Shown piece by piece: positions 38,013 through 46,646 of a stretch of 64,000 nt of DNA. The stretch comes from SYFT01 sp964423815 (GTDB taxonomy: Bacteria; Acidobacteriota; Vicinamibacteria; Vicinamibacterales; SCN-69-37), in the NCBI GenBank assembly GCA_964423815.1, contig CAYRGW010000001.1, positions 1 to 64,000 on the forward strand. Reading direction: 5' to 3'. Positions within the stretch are counted from its first letter, which is position 1. Each line of letters begins with the position of its first letter. The translations under genes were made by a program, and so were the position numbers. Under the pieces are notes generated by a model. That model had not been told where the DNA came from. It searched no databases and saw only the letters and a program-made list of their open reading frames with translations.

Positions 38013-39071
38013 ATGAATATTTTTGACGAGCAGCCGCCCACCGGCCCCCAGCCGTGGAATCGGCGGATCCCTGATATTTCCCAGTACGAAAAACCCGGGT
38101 GGCTGACGCCCCGGCTGATTCGCAACGTGGTGTTGGGTGTGGTCGCGCTGATCATGCTCATGAGCACCGCGTTCCAGATCCCGCCAGAAGAGGTCGGGCT
38201 TGTCCGACGCCTGGGCAAGGTGGTGCGCACCACGGAACCTGGCCTGCACTTCAAGATTCCATTCGTGGAAGACGTGCTGCGTGTGCCGGTGCAGCGCCAG
38301 CTCAAGGAAGAGTTTGGTTTCCGCACCACGATGCCCGGTGTGCGGTCGACTTATTCGGCCGCCGACTTTGCGGGTGAGTCGGTCATGCTCACAGGCGATC
38401 TGAACGTCGCCGTCGTGGAATGGGTCGTGCAGTATCGTGTCACCGACCCCTACAACTACCTCTTCAAACTCCGCGACCTGACGGGCACGTTCCGCAGCAT
38501 GTCGCAGGCCGTCATGCGTGAGGTCGTCGGCGATCGTACGGTCACCGAAGTGCTCACCGTGGGCCGGCAGGAGATCGCGACGACGTCGGAACGGTTGCTG
38601 CAGGAGATGGCCAATCAGTACGAAATGGGCATCGTGATCGAACAGATCGTGCTGCAGGACGTCACGCCGCCCGATCCTGTCAAGCCGTCGTGGGATGAGG
38701 TCAACCAGGCGCAGCAGCAGCGGGATCGTCTCGTCAACGAGGCGCTGGCTGAGTACAACAAAGTGGTCCCGCGCGCCAAAGGTGAGGCGTCGCAGACCGT
38801 GCTGCAGGCGGAAGGGTATGCGCTGGAGCGCGTCAACAGCGCGCAGGGTGATGCCACACGTTTTAAGGCCGTCTACGAGGCGTATCGCCGCGCGCCGGAA
38901 GTGACGCGACGCCGGTTGTATCTCGAATCGATGCAGCGGGTGTTGCCGCAACTGGGGACCAAGGTCTTCACCGACAAGGGCACCAGCACGGTAATTCCGA
39001 TCGTGGGGAGTGAGGCCTTGAAGGCACTGATTCCCCCAACGGCGGCTCGACCGGGTGGAGGTGGCCAGTGA
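38013..39071 (+). CDS. hflK: FtsH protease modulator HflK
   Basis: 352 residues from ATG 38013, with AAGGA eight bases upstream; the longer frame from 37929 would run into the kinase promoter. It has a short N-terminal tail, one membrane helix (LIRNVVLGVVALIMLMS), a SPFH/band 7 domain (EEVGLVRRLGKVVRTTEPGL) and a coiled coil rich in A-x3-A (QQQRDRLVNEALAEYNKVVP). HflK and HflC form a cage around FtsH that limits access of membrane substrates. The GTG of hflC overlaps its TGA. Confidence 0.95.
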   Translation: MNIFDEQPPTGPQPWNRRIPDISQYEKPGWLTPRLIRNVVLGVVALIMLMSTAFQIPPEEVGLVRRLGKVVRTTEPGLHFKIPFVEDVLRVPVQRQLKEEFGFRTTMPGVRSTYSAADFAGESVMLTGDLNVAVVEWVVQYRVTDPYNYLFKLRDLTGTFRSMSQAVMREVVGDRTVTEVLTVGRQEIATTSERLLQEMANQYEMGIVIEQIVLQDVTPPDPVKPSWDEVNQAQQQRDRLVNEALAEYNKVVPRAKGEASQTVLQAEGYALERVNSAQGDATRFKAVYEAYRRAPEVTRRRLYLESMQRVLPQLGTKVFTDKGTSTVIPIVGSEALKALIPPTAARPGGGGQ

Positions 39072-40000
39072 CACGCAGCACCATCGTCAAAGTCGGACTC
39101 GGTGTGTTCGCCTGGATCCTCCTGTCGTCCTCCACGTTCATCGTGCAGGAGACCGAGCAGGTCATCATCACGCAGTTTGGTGAACCCCGCGGCAACCCGG
39201 TCAACACGCCCGGGCTCCACCTGAAGGTCCCGTTCATTCAGCGCGTGAACTCGTTCGAGAAACGATTCCTCGAATGGGACGGCAGTCCCAACCAGATGCC
39301 GACCAAGGACAAACGGTTCATCTGGGTCGACATGTATGCGCGGTGGCGGATCACCGATCCGCTGAAGTTTTTCCAGCGTATGCGCGACGAACGTGGGGCC
39401 CAGTCCAGGCTCGATGACATTCTGGACGGCGAGACACGCAACGCGGTCGCCAGTTATGACCTGATCGAACTGGTGCGCTCGAGCAATCGGCCGGCCGGGG
39501 ATATTCCCATCGAGAGCGAGGAGGATCGGATTGTCCTCGAACAGATCGCGATGGGCCGACGCGCGATCGCGACGAGCATTCTCATGGCCGCGCGTGCCCG
39601 CACGGCGGACCTCGGCATCGAGGTGCTGGACATCCGCCTCAAGCGCATCAACTACGTCGATGAGGTCGCCAAGGACGTGTATGCGCGCATGATCGCCGAA
39701 CGCCGGCGCATCGCCGAGCGGTTCCGCTCCGAGGGTGAGGGTGAGGCGGCACGTATCCAGGGTGAACGGCAGCGTGACCTGCAGCGCATCCAGTCCGAGG
39801 CCTATCGCACCGCCCAGGAACTGCGTGGCAAGGCCGATGCCGAGGCGACGGCCATTTACGCCGAAGCATACGGCCGCGACGCCGAGTTCTACGCGTTTTT
39901 CAAGTCGCTGGAGACCTACGAACGTGTGATCGACGGCCGCACCTACTTTGTGCTCGGCACCGACAGCGATTTGTTGCGGTACCTGCGCGCGCCGAGGTGA
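39068..40000 (+). CDS. hflC: FtsH protease modulator HflC
   Basis: 310 residues, GTG start overlapping the hflK stop. Residues 1-24 are the membrane anchor. The SPFH domain begins QETEQVIITQFGEPRGNPVN, with the typical TKDKRFIWVDMYARWRI. Then come DLGIEVLDIRLKRINYVDEV and a helical tail with an E-G-E-A-A-R-I-Q-G-E motif ending DSDLLRYL. All are standard HflC features. The following pabB-pabC gene starts 23 bases downstream. Confidence 0.95.
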   Translation: MTRSTIVKVGLGVFAWILLSSSTFIVQETEQVIITQFGEPRGNPVNTPGLHLKVPFIQRVNSFEKRFLEWDGSPNQMPTKDKRFIWVDMYARWRITDPLKFFQRMRDERGAQSRLDDILDGETRNAVASYDLIELVRSSNRPAGDIPIESEEDRIVLEQIAMGRRAIATSILMAARARTADLGIEVLDIRLKRINYVDEVAKDVYARMIAERRRIAERFRSEGEGEAARIQGERQRDLQRIQSEAYRTAQELRGKADAEATAIYAEAYGRDAEFYAFFKSLETYERVIDGRTYFVLGTDSDLLRYLRAPR

Positions 40001-40022
40001 GGCGCGCGGCTACACTGAAGGC

Positions 40023-41753
40023 GTGCGCGCGCGATTTGATTTCCTGGCTGATGGCCAGCCGGTGCTTTTTGAGGCACCGTCGCGGATCCTGACCGCACGC
40101 ACGGTGGCCGAGGTGCCCGCGGTCATGGACGCCGCGGAGCAGGCACTGCGCGACGGGTGTCATGTCGCCGGGTGGGTGGCGTACGAGGCGGCCGGGGCGT
40201 TTGACTCCGCGCTGATCACCCAGACGCCAACCGCTGTGCCGCTCGTCTGCTTCGGTCTCTATCGAGAGAAGGTCGATGCGCCGCGGTTGGCGGCGTCCGC
40301 ACCACCACCAGCGCCGATGACCTGGACACCCGCATTGGACCGGGCTGCCCACGCTGATGGCGTCGCTGCCATCCGTGAGGCCATCGCCGATGGCGAGACG
40401 TATCAAATCAACTACACCTTCCGCCTGCGGTCGGACTTCGGCCCTTCGGGACCTCGGGACTCCGAGGCGTCTCTGTATGCGTCGCTGGCCCAGGCCGAGC
40501 GTGTCCCGTATGCGGCGCTGATCGAAGCCGATGAGTGGGTCGTGTTGTCGCTCTCACCGGAGCTGTTCTTTCGCCGGGAGGGTGACCGTCTCACCACCCA
40601 GCCCATGAAGGGCACCGCGCCTCGCGGCCGATGGGCCGCTGAGGACCAGGCCCGCGCCGACGGGCTTCGGGCGTCAGAGAAAAATCGCGCGGAGAACGTG
40701 ATGATCGTCGACTTGTGTCGCAACGACATGAGCCGTGTCTGCGACATCGGCACCGTCGCCGCGACATCGATGTTCGAGGTGGTGCGGTATCCGACCGTGT
40801 GGCAGATGGTCTCCACCGTCGAAGGGCGTGTGGATCCCACGGTGGGACTCCACGACATCTTTCGCGCCCTGTTTCCTGCGGGCTCGATTACCGGAGCGCC
40901 CAAATCGAGCAGCATGCGGCTGATCGCCGATCTGGAGCATGCCCCTCGCGGGGTGTATTGCGGCGCCATTGGGTATGCGTCGCCCGATGGTCGCGCGACG
41001 TTTAACGTGGCCATCCGCACGATGACGGTGCATCGGCCGACAGGACGCGCCGAGTATGGCGTCGGGGGCGGCATCACGTGGGACTCCACGGCCGCCGATG
41101 AACACGCGGAGGCCATGCAGAAAGCCGCCTGCCTCGAAGTGCGTCCGCCGTTTTTGCTCATCGAGACGCTTCGGTTCGAGCACGGGGTGTACGTCCGTCT
41201 CGATGCTCACCTTCGCCGCCTGCGGGAGTCGGCTGACTATTTCGGGTTCCTGTTCGACGAAGCCAGCGTCAGGTCCGCCATCTCCCCATCCCCTCATCTC
41301 CCCATCTCCCCCTCCCGTGTGAGAGTGACGCTCGACAGCACCGGCACTGCCGTCGCCGCTCACGAACCGTTGGATCCAACGCCCGAAGCTCCAACATTTG
41401 CGCTCGCCACGACCCCCGTGGACTCGTCGAGTCGCTGGTTGTTTCACAAGACCACGAGGCGCGAGGTGTACGACCACCACAAGGCCGCACATCCGGACGT
41501 GTGGGAGGTGTTGCTGTGGAATGAACGCCACGAACTCACGGAGTTCACGCGCGGCAATGTTGTGCTCGAACTGGATGGCCGGATGCTGACCCCGTCGCGT
41601 GGGTGCGGCCTGCTTGGCGGCGTGTTCCGTCAGGCACTGCTCGACAGTGGCGAGATCGTCGAGGCGGTGGTCAGTCTTGAGGACCTCCCACGAGCAACCC
41701 GAGTTTGGTTCGTGAACAGCCTCCGCGAATGGGTGGAGGTACGGCGCGGCTAA
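40023..41753 (+). CDS. pabB: Aminodeoxychorismate synthase component I fused to aminodeoxychorismate lyase (PabB-PabC)
   Basis: 576 residues from GTG 40023. The first 380 residues are the chorismate-binding PabB part: ETYQINYTFRLR, QPMKGTAPRGRW, EKNRAENVMIVDLCRNDMSR, and GSITGAPKSSSMRLIADLE with the catalytic Lys. The last 190 are the PLP-dependent PabC part (WLFHKTTRREVYD with the likely PLP lysine, then LTEFTRGNVVLELDGRML). Together they turn chorismate into p-aminobenzoate for folate, with an amidotransferase (PabA) not in the window. Two simple repeats are inserted in frame: one after NYTFRLRSDF (encoding GPSGPRDSEAS) and one in the PabB-PabC linker (SPSPHLPISPS). The stop codon is inside a palindromic repeat. 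Confidence 0.93.
   Translation: MRARFDFLADGQPVLFEAPSRILTARTVAEVPAVMDAAEQALRDGCHVAGWVAYEAAGAFDSALITQTPTAVPLVCFGLYREKVDAPRLAASAPPPAPMTWTPALDRAAHADGVAAIREAIADGETYQINYTFRLRSDFGPSGPRDSEASLYASLAQAERVPYAALIEADEWVVLSLSPELFFRREGDRLTTQPMKGTAPRGRWAAEDQARADGLRASEKNRAENVMIVDLCRNDMSRVCDIGTVAATSMFEVVRYPTVWQMVSTVEGRVDPTVGLHDIFRALFPAGSITGAPKSSSMRLIADLEHAPRGVYCGAIGYASPDGRATFNVAIRTMTVHRPTGRAEYGVGGGITWDSTAADEHAEAMQKAACLEVRPPFLLIETLRFEHGVYVRLDAHLRRLRESADYFGFLFDEASVRSAISPSPHLPISPSRVRVTLDSTGTAVAAHEPLDPTPEAPTFALATTPVDSSSRWLFHKTTRREVYDHHKAAHPDVWEVLLWNERHELTEFTRGNVVLELDGRMLTPSRGCGLLGGVFRQALLDSGEIVEAVVSLEDLPRATRVWFVNSLREWVEVRRG
40432..40469. repeat. GGGACTTC-type simple repeat inside pabB
   Basis: CGGACTTCGGCCCTTCGGGA, then CCTCGGGACTCCGAGGCG: the same word family as 29062 and 29236. 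It is in frame and adds about 11 residues between two conserved PabB blocks. Confidence 0.7.
41277..41317. repeat. CATCTCCCC microsatellite in the PabB-PabC linker
   Basis: About four imperfect copies of CATCTCCCC/CATCCCCT, in frame, encoding a Pro/Ser-rich linker (AISPSPHLPISPS). Confidence 0.75.
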
Positions 41754-41848
41754 AGCCGCCGCCCTACGAAGACAGCGTCTTGTGTAGGGCGGGGCCTTCA
41801 GGCCCGCCGATCTGGCGGGGCTAAAGCCCACGCCCTACACAAGACGCC
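41748..41848. repeat. REP-like palindromic element
   Basis: A perfect 17-base inverted repeat, GCGTCTTGTGTAGGGCG at 41775-41791 and its complement at 41831-41847, encloses smaller hairpins (GGGCC TTCA GGCCC; GGCGGGGCTAAAGCCC). A third partial unit, GGCTAAAGCCGCCGCCCTAC, precedes it and contains the TAA of pabB-pabC. On the far side it abuts the stop codon of the oxidoreductase gene. It fills the whole gap between two convergent genes, where it may terminate transcription both ways. Confidence 0.8.
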
Positions 41849-42829
41849 TTACGTCAGGCCTTCGTAGATCTGGTCCATCAACGCCTGGTCCTCGATCGCA
41901 CGCTCGAGAGACATCTGCGGCTGATCGCCCTCACGAATGGCGCGGACAAAATCCCGATACATCGCCTGATACCCACGGATGTCGCGGAACCCGGGAAACA
42001 GGATTCGCGGGAACCAGCTCTTGCCCCGCACAAACAGAATGATCCCGTTGGATTCAAAGGTGATGATGCCCTCACGGCCGAATATTTTCGAGAAGCGCAG
42101 CCCGCGGAACAGTGACGGCACCTCGCGCGAGTAATACAACGCGCCTGCCGCGCCGTTGTCGTAATTGAACGCGACCAGCATGCTCTTGATCCGTTTGTCC
42201 GGCCCCTTCATGGACGGCGGAGGCCGGTAGCCGTGGATGGTGGTGATGCGCGGACCCAGGCTCCCTGCCACGTGCAGCCAATGGATGCCTTCTTCAAAGA
42301 ACGCGTCGCCACCGGCCATCGACTCGTCGTTGCGCCAGTCGTCGGCCTTTTTGGGCAACAGGGCCAGCGTCGTGAAGTGGCCGAACAACATGTCGCCCAC
42401 CACCTCCTCTGCCAGCAATCCACGCAGGCACACCGCCAGCGGCTTGTAGTGGTCGTTTTCGCCGACGATGATGACTTTGCCGGCGGCGTTGCGCGCGGCA
42501 AGGACCGTCTCGTAGTCGGCCATCGAGAGCAGGGCCGGCTTTTCGAGCACCACATGTTTGCCCGCCGCCAGCGCCTGCAGCGTCAGGTCCAGGTGATACT
42601 TCGGCGGCACGGCGATCACCACGGCGTCGATCTGGTCGCTGTTGATCGCGGCGTCATACGACCCGTACGCCGCCACGCCCTGATACCGTCGCTTGAACTC
42701 CTCCGCCTTGTTCAGGTCGCGACTGGCGTAGCTGCACACCACGTCACCACTCAGTGATCGCAGGTGCCGACTGTGGACCTTGGTGATGTAACCGCAGCCG
42801 AGAAATGCCAGACGAAGGGGACGTGACAC
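41849..42829 (-). CDS. Gfo/Idh/MocA family oxidoreductase
   Basis: 326 residues. The Rossmann start RLAFLGCGYITKVHSRHLRS binds NAD(P), VVIAVPPKYHLDLTLQALAA with GKHVVLEKPALLS carries the family's E-K-P active-site motif, and FFEEGIHWLHVAGSLGP holds the catalytic-type His. The C-terminal half is the usual beta-sheet dimer domain. Members oxidise or reduce sugars, inositols or bile pigments, and the substrate cannot be told here. Its stop adjoins the REP-like element. Confidence 0.9.
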   Translation of the reverse strand: MSRPLRLAFLGCGYITKVHSRHLRSLSGDVVCSYASRDLNKAEEFKRRYQGVAAYGSYDAAINSDQIDAVVIAVPPKYHLDLTLQALAAGKHVVLEKPALLSMADYETVLAARNAAGKVIIVGENDHYKPLAVCLRGLLAEEVVGDMLFGHFTTLALLPKKADDWRNDESMAGGDAFFEEGIHWLHVAGSLGPRITTIHGYRPPPSMKGPDKRIKSMLVAFNYDNGAAGALYYSREVPSLFRGLRFSKIFGREGIITFESNGIILFVRGKSWFPRILFPGFRDIRGYQAMYRDFVRAIREGDQPQMSLERAIEDQALMDQIYEGLT

Positions 42830-42866
42830 GGATTTATCTTAGCCCGCGTGAGTCCGGATAGAGCTT

Positions 42867-42899
42867 TTCAACATGGAGAGCATGGCCCCCCATGTTGAA
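42867..42899. repeat. TTCAACATGG hairpin, CATG-rich repeat
   Basis: TTCAACATGG and CCATGTTGAA form a perfect 10-base stem with a 13-base loop between the oxidoreductase and zinc-ribbon genes. The word CCATGTTGAAGAA recurs in the hairpin before ahcY at 31834. Confidence 0.6.
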
Positions 42900-42942
42900 G
42901 AACACAACTCCTCCGGCCTCCCTGTTGATCAGGACTGTGAGA

Positions 42943-44037
42943 TCAGGACTGCAGGGCCAGGAAGATTGCCAGCACGATCAGGGCGAGCAGGACGACGCCC
43001 GCGATTTTCCAGAAACTCTTCGGGTAGTCGCCGGCGATCCTGCCGGTGTGCCCGTTGGCGACGACCTGAAATACCTTTGCGCCGTACTTGTAGGTGAGCA
43101 GCCAGACCGGCACCAGCACGTGTTTAAACGTCTGCTGCGAATAGGTCGGATGAATCACCAGACCACGGTAGGTATCGCCGGGCACCTGGGCACCGGCCAG
43201 ACCCATCAGGTGTGAGTGCATCTGCTCGACCGACGCCTGCGCGGCCTGTTCGAGATCGATTTGATAGCGCTCCACCACAAAACCCGAGAGGAACGCCGTG
43301 TCGTACGGCACGACCTGTTGCGTCGGAAATGGCTCCACTTGTCGCAGCAGTCGATGTTCCACCCCCGTTGTCCCCGGCACCGGCTCATCGTCAAACACGT
43401 GGTCGAGTTCGCCGGCGGCCGGCACCCAACGCGTGTGACGCTTCTGGCGGGTCCGCGTGCGGCCCTGGCCATCACGATAGGACTCGGTGGTGTAGTAATA
43501 GTGCCCGGCCTGCGCGGTCCACGTGCAGTGGACACTGGCGTCGAACGTCCAGTACGGGATGTACAACCCGTGCAGCTGATCGATGAGGGACTTGTTCTTG
43601 AACGCGTTGGGCGCGAACCACTTGCTGGCGTACCAGCGTTTCATCGCATCACGCACATCACTTTGCGAGACCGTAAAGGGCAGCAGGCTCTGCGGTCGAA
43701 TCGGCGCCTGCACATCGTCGTAGTCGACCAACGCAGGCGAGCCGCAGAATTCGCAGTTCTTGCCGACCTTTGCCGGGTCGAAGACCATCACGGCCTTGCA
43801 GCTCTGGCACTGGACGCTGCGACGTGTGGCGTCCCACCCCTTCGCACTCTCGGGCAGGGACCGCAGCATCTGGATCAGATCGAGCTCATCGACGGCGCCC
43901 CCGGCCTTGTGTCCGTCGTACGGGGATTCGGTCCCGCAGAACGGACAGATCAGCAGACGTTTGCCGGGATTCCACTCGGCTTGTGCGCCACACGCCGGGC
44001 ACGCGTGTTTGTCACGCGCTGCAACGGATTCGGTCAT
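42943..44037 (-). CDS. Zinc-ribbon membrane protein, partner of SPFH protein
   Basis: 364 residues. Two N-terminal zinc ribbons are visible: C-P-A-C-G...C-P-F-C-G and C-Q-S-C-K...C-E-F-C-G. Next is an all-beta region with GLYIPYWTFDASVHCTWTAQ and VPYDTAFLSGFVVERYQIDL, and a C-terminal membrane helix (WKIAGVVLLALIVLAIFLAL). The layout is that of a widespread uncharacterised zinc-ribbon family often annotated as a TFIIB-like or primosomal zinc protein. Its ATG overlaps the TGA of the SPFH-HTH gene (ATGA), so the products are probably made together and may interact. Confidence 0.8.
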   Translation of the reverse strand: MTESVAARDKHACPACGAQAEWNPGKRLLICPFCGTESPYDGHKAGGAVDELDLIQMLRSLPESAKGWDATRRSVQCQSCKAVMVFDPAKVGKNCEFCGSPALVDYDDVQAPIRPQSLLPFTVSQSDVRDAMKRWYASKWFAPNAFKNKSLIDQLHGLYIPYWTFDASVHCTWTAQAGHYYYTTESYRDGQGRTRTRQKRHTRWVPAAGELDHVFDDEPVPGTTGVEHRLLRQVEPFPTQQVVPYDTAFLSGFVVERYQIDLEQAAQASVEQMHSHLMGLAGAQVPGDTYRGLVIHPTYSQQTFKHVLVPVWLLTYKYGAKVFQVVANGHTGRIAGDYPKSFWKIAGVVLLALIVLAIFLALQS

Positions 44038-45104
44038 TGCGCCAGGTAGGCGTCAAGTGCAGCCCGGGTCACGCGGTAGCTGTGCCCGATCTTCTTGGCT
44101 TTGAGCTCACCAGACTCGAGGATCGCCATCACGTCGTTCTCGGGCACCCCGAGCACGGCCGCCACTTCGGCGGGTGAGAGCAGGACGGGGGAGGCCGCCG
44201 CGGCCGGCGCCGTGCCTCCAGCCACCGGCGTGGTGGCGGGCGCATTCGGATTCATGATCCCCTGCTGCATCATCTGCTGCGCCATGCCGAAACCCATCGC
44301 GAGCTCCGCCGCCGTGCCGGCTGCGCCACCGCCGCCAGGCATGGTCATGCCCTGCGCCATCTGGAACTTCACGTAGTCGTTCAGGTTGCCGACGGCGGCC
44401 ATGCTCGACCGTTTGTCGATCGCGGCTTCCACCTCCGGCGGCACCGAGACGTTTTCAACGATGAAACTGGTGATCTCGAGACCGTATTTGGTCGAGACGG
44501 CCGGGTTGATGATCGGCAGCAGCGCTTCGCCCAGCTCGGAGTAACGCGTGGCGATGTCGAGTGCCGGGACCTTGGCCGACGCCAGGGCCTCACTGAAGAC
44601 GCTGACCATGCGTGAGCGCATGGTGTCTGCGAATTCGTCGAGTCGGAAATGATGATCGGAGCCGGCCACTTCCTTGATGAAGAGCGCCGGGTCGGTGATC
44701 TTGAAATCGAACGTGCCGAACGCGCGGAGTCTGACGATGCCGAAGTCATCGTCGCGCATCATGACCGGGTTGGCCGTGCCCCACTTGTTGCCGGTGAACA
44801 GGCGCGTCGTGACGTAGAACACGTCCGCCTTGAACGGCGAATTAAAGAGGTACTTCCACGACTTGAGTTTGGTGAGGACCGGGATGTTGTCGGTCGTCAG
44901 GGTGTGTTTGCCCGGGCCGAAGAGGTCGCCGAACTCGCCGAGGTACATGAACTGGGCGGCCTGCGATTCGCGCACGATCAACTGCGCGCCGTTTTTGATG
45001 GCCTTGTCCTCGTCGGGAAACCGCCACGTCAACGTATCGCGAGAGTCATCAGTCCACTCGATGACGTCAATGAACTCGCCCTTGATCAGATCCATCAAAC
45101 CCAT
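44034..45104 (-). CDS. SPFH-domain protein with C-terminal excisionase-type HTH
   Basis: 356 residues. Residues about 1-270 are the SPFH fold of the family once called virion core protein (GEFIDVIEWTDDSRDTLTWR, KYGLEITSFIVENVSVPPEV). A Gly/Ala/Met-rich stretch follows (MAQGMTMPGGGGAAGTAAEL). The last 55 residues read LLSPAEVAAVLGVPENDVMA then ILESGELKAKKIGHSYRVTR, an excisionase/MerR-like helix-turn-helix. The HTH may bind DNA or act as a peptide-binding module; its link to a scaffold protein is unusual. Coupled to the zinc-ribbon gene. Confidence 0.85.
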   Translation of the reverse strand: MGLMDLIKGEFIDVIEWTDDSRDTLTWRFPDEDKAIKNGAQLIVRESQAAQFMYLGEFGDLFGPGKHTLTTDNIPVLTKLKSWKYLFNSPFKADVFYVTTRLFTGNKWGTANPVMMRDDDFGIVRLRAFGTFDFKITDPALFIKEVAGSDHHFRLDEFADTMRSRMVSVFSEALASAKVPALDIATRYSELGEALLPIINPAVSTKYGLEITSFIVENVSVPPEVEAAIDKRSSMAAVGNLNDYVKFQMAQGMTMPGGGGAAGTAAELAMGFGMAQQMMQQGIMNPNAPATTPVAGGTAPAAAASPVLLSPAEVAAVLGVPENDVMAILESGELKAKKIGHSYRVTRAALDAYLAQ

Positions 45105-45135
45105 AAGAACCCACCTCTCCTCAAAAGCTTAACGC

Positions 45136-45175
45136 ACTCCCGGTGGTCCAGAAGTCCAGGAGTCCAGGAGTTCGG
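45136..45175. repeat. GTCCAGGAG-type simple repeat
   Basis: ACTCCCGGTGGTCCAGAAGT then CCAGGAGTCCAGGAGTTCGG: a diverged member of the GTCCCGAAG family, between the SPFH gene and the DUF7662-like gene. Confidence 0.6.
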
Positions 45176-45177
45176 TG

Positions 45178-45426
45178 CTATGCGCGTTCGAAGAGGACGG
45201 TGGCGGCCTGGAGGTTGGCGGTGGCGGTGCGTTGTGCGCTGGCCCAGCATTCGGCCTGTTCGGACCGTGCGGCGCCGCCGGTCGGCAGTTCCCACCACGA
45301 CGGCTGTTGCCGCGCTTCGTCGGGCAGACGGAAGCCGAGCAGGTCTTCCATCTGTCCAAAGGTCAGGACGAGACGGTCGGCGAATCGACCGGCGAGGAAG
45401 GTGTGGAGCGGTTTGTAGTTGGCCAT
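45178..45426 (-). CDS. Small DUF7662-like protein
   Basis: 82 residues from ATG 45426; a TTG six codons upstream is less likely. The pattern YKPLHTFLAGRFADRLVLTF, then MEDLLGFRLPDEARQQPSWW and a final ATVLFERA matches a family of small bacterial proteins (DUF7662) that I recognise only by its Leu-Gly-Phe-x-Leu-Pro and Trp-Trp core. Function unknown. It is head-to-head with the small gene at 45529. Confidence 0.65.
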   Translation of the reverse strand: MANYKPLHTFLAGRFADRLVLTFGQMEDLLGFRLPDEARQQPSWWELPTGGAARSEQAECWASAQRTATANLQAATVLFERA

Positions 45427-45528
45427 GGGGTTCTCTGCCCTCAACCATACAGGTTTCGGCCCGATTGTGCGGGTTCACTCCGGAACAGTTTCCGGGGCAT
45501 TATCATCATCCCGTCACGGAGGAACCTT

Positions 45529-45720
45529 ATGACTGACCAGAAGGGTATTGTGCGGTTCGAGTGTTTTCGGGGCCAGTTCCTGAGCTGGGACGCGCTCTGT
45601 GCGCAGGCGGCGGAATACGCCAACCGCGTGGGACCCGAACGCATCATCAACATCTCGCATTCGCACGACGGGATCGTGGTGGTCTGGTACAGGTCGAACG
45701 AAGCGGTGGCACGCAGTTAG
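45529..45720 (+). CDS. Small protein of unknown function, 63 residues
   Basis: Start ATG 45529 is set by GGAGG seven bases upstream; the longer frame from 45175 is antisense to the DUF7662-like gene. The sequence (MTDQKGIVRFECFRGQFLSW ... SHSHDGIVVVWYRSNEAV) looks like a compact alpha/beta fold. No family recognised. Confidence 0.65.
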   Translation: MTDQKGIVRFECFRGQFLSWDALCAQAAEYANRVGPERIINISHSHDGIVVVWYRSNEAVARS

Positions 45721-45741
45721 CCGAGTTTCGATGTCACGACA

Positions 45742-46620
45742 ATGGCCAGATTCCTGCTGATCACTGCGGTCTCGTGGCTTGCAGCTGTGGCTGCCTTTGT
45801 GATCTATTCATGGGCGGCTGGGGGCACGGCGTCAAGAGGTGACGTCCTGTCTCTGTTGTACTGGGGTGGGATCGTAGCCGTTCTGTCGGCGGCCGTGGTG
45901 TTCGTGCCGGTGATGCACGCCATGCGACACAAATTCAAGACGATGTGGCCGTTCGTAGCTGTGGGCGCGATCTTGTCACTGGCACCATTGGTGTTGTTCG
46001 CCATATTGTGGAATTCCTTGTCCCTCCTGATTTCAGGCATTGGCGCACTGCTTTTCACAGTGTTCCTGATCTTCGGTGCCTGCTTCGGCGCAGGTTTCCA
46101 TCGGGCCTATGTGCGATTCACTGCAATTCTCTTCCTCGCGTTGATGACCGCACATCCGCCGGCACACGCCGACGCGCAGGCGCCGCCAGAGTTTTCGCTT
46201 CATCTTCAGCAAGGTCAATTGGCACTCGGACCATACGCGCTCGGCATGACGGTCGCAGAGGCTGAGTCGCGACACGGTCGATCTCTCCAGCTCCGTCCAA
46301 ATGTTGACGATACGGGACAGTGCGAAGGATTCGACGGTACCGTTTCGGTCGGCGGGCACACAGTCAACCTGACGTTCACCACACACGCCGATGGTCTCAG
46401 GATCCGGAACATCTTTGTCCGCTTCTCGAAGGTCCGTGATCTTGATGACGTGGCAGCGGAAGTCAGCCGCCGCGTCCCAACACTGCGAATTGCGGAGCAC
46501 GATCCCCTGATCAAGGGCAACAAGACGGCGTGGACCCTTTCTGGCGACCCGCTCCAAACGGTCTTGATCGGCGTGCGCGAGGGGCTGTGGATCTCTCGCG
46601 GGTGTGTGAATGGACTCTGA
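45742..46620 (+). CDS. Membrane protein with C-terminal extracytoplasmic domain, unknown function
   Basis: 292 residues. Residues about 1-145 have four or five membrane helices (FLLITAVSWLAAVAAFVIYS, GAILSLAPLVLFAILW, LLISGIGALLFTVFLIFGAC, FTAILFLALMTAHPPAHA). About 150-292 form a soluble domain with two Cys (CEGFDGTVSVGGHTVNLTF ... RGCVNGL), probably outside the cytoplasm and disulphide-linked. No family recognised. Base composition is visibly less GC-rich than in flanking genes, as in the rest of this patch up to 48.4 kb. Confidence 0.65.
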   Translation: MARFLLITAVSWLAAVAAFVIYSWAAGGTASRGDVLSLLYWGGIVAVLSAAVVFVPVMHAMRHKFKTMWPFVAVGAILSLAPLVLFAILWNSLSLLISGIGALLFTVFLIFGACFGAGFHRAYVRFTAILFLALMTAHPPAHADAQAPPEFSLHLQQGQLALGPYALGMTVAEAESRHGRSLQLRPNVDDTGQCEGFDGTVSVGGHTVNLTFTTHADGLRIRNIFVRFSKVRDLDDVAAEVSRRVPTLRIAEHDPLIKGNKTAWTLSGDPLQTVLIGVREGLWISRGCVNGL

Positions 46621-46646
46621 GCTGGGTGTCTTTTCGACCTTGCGAG

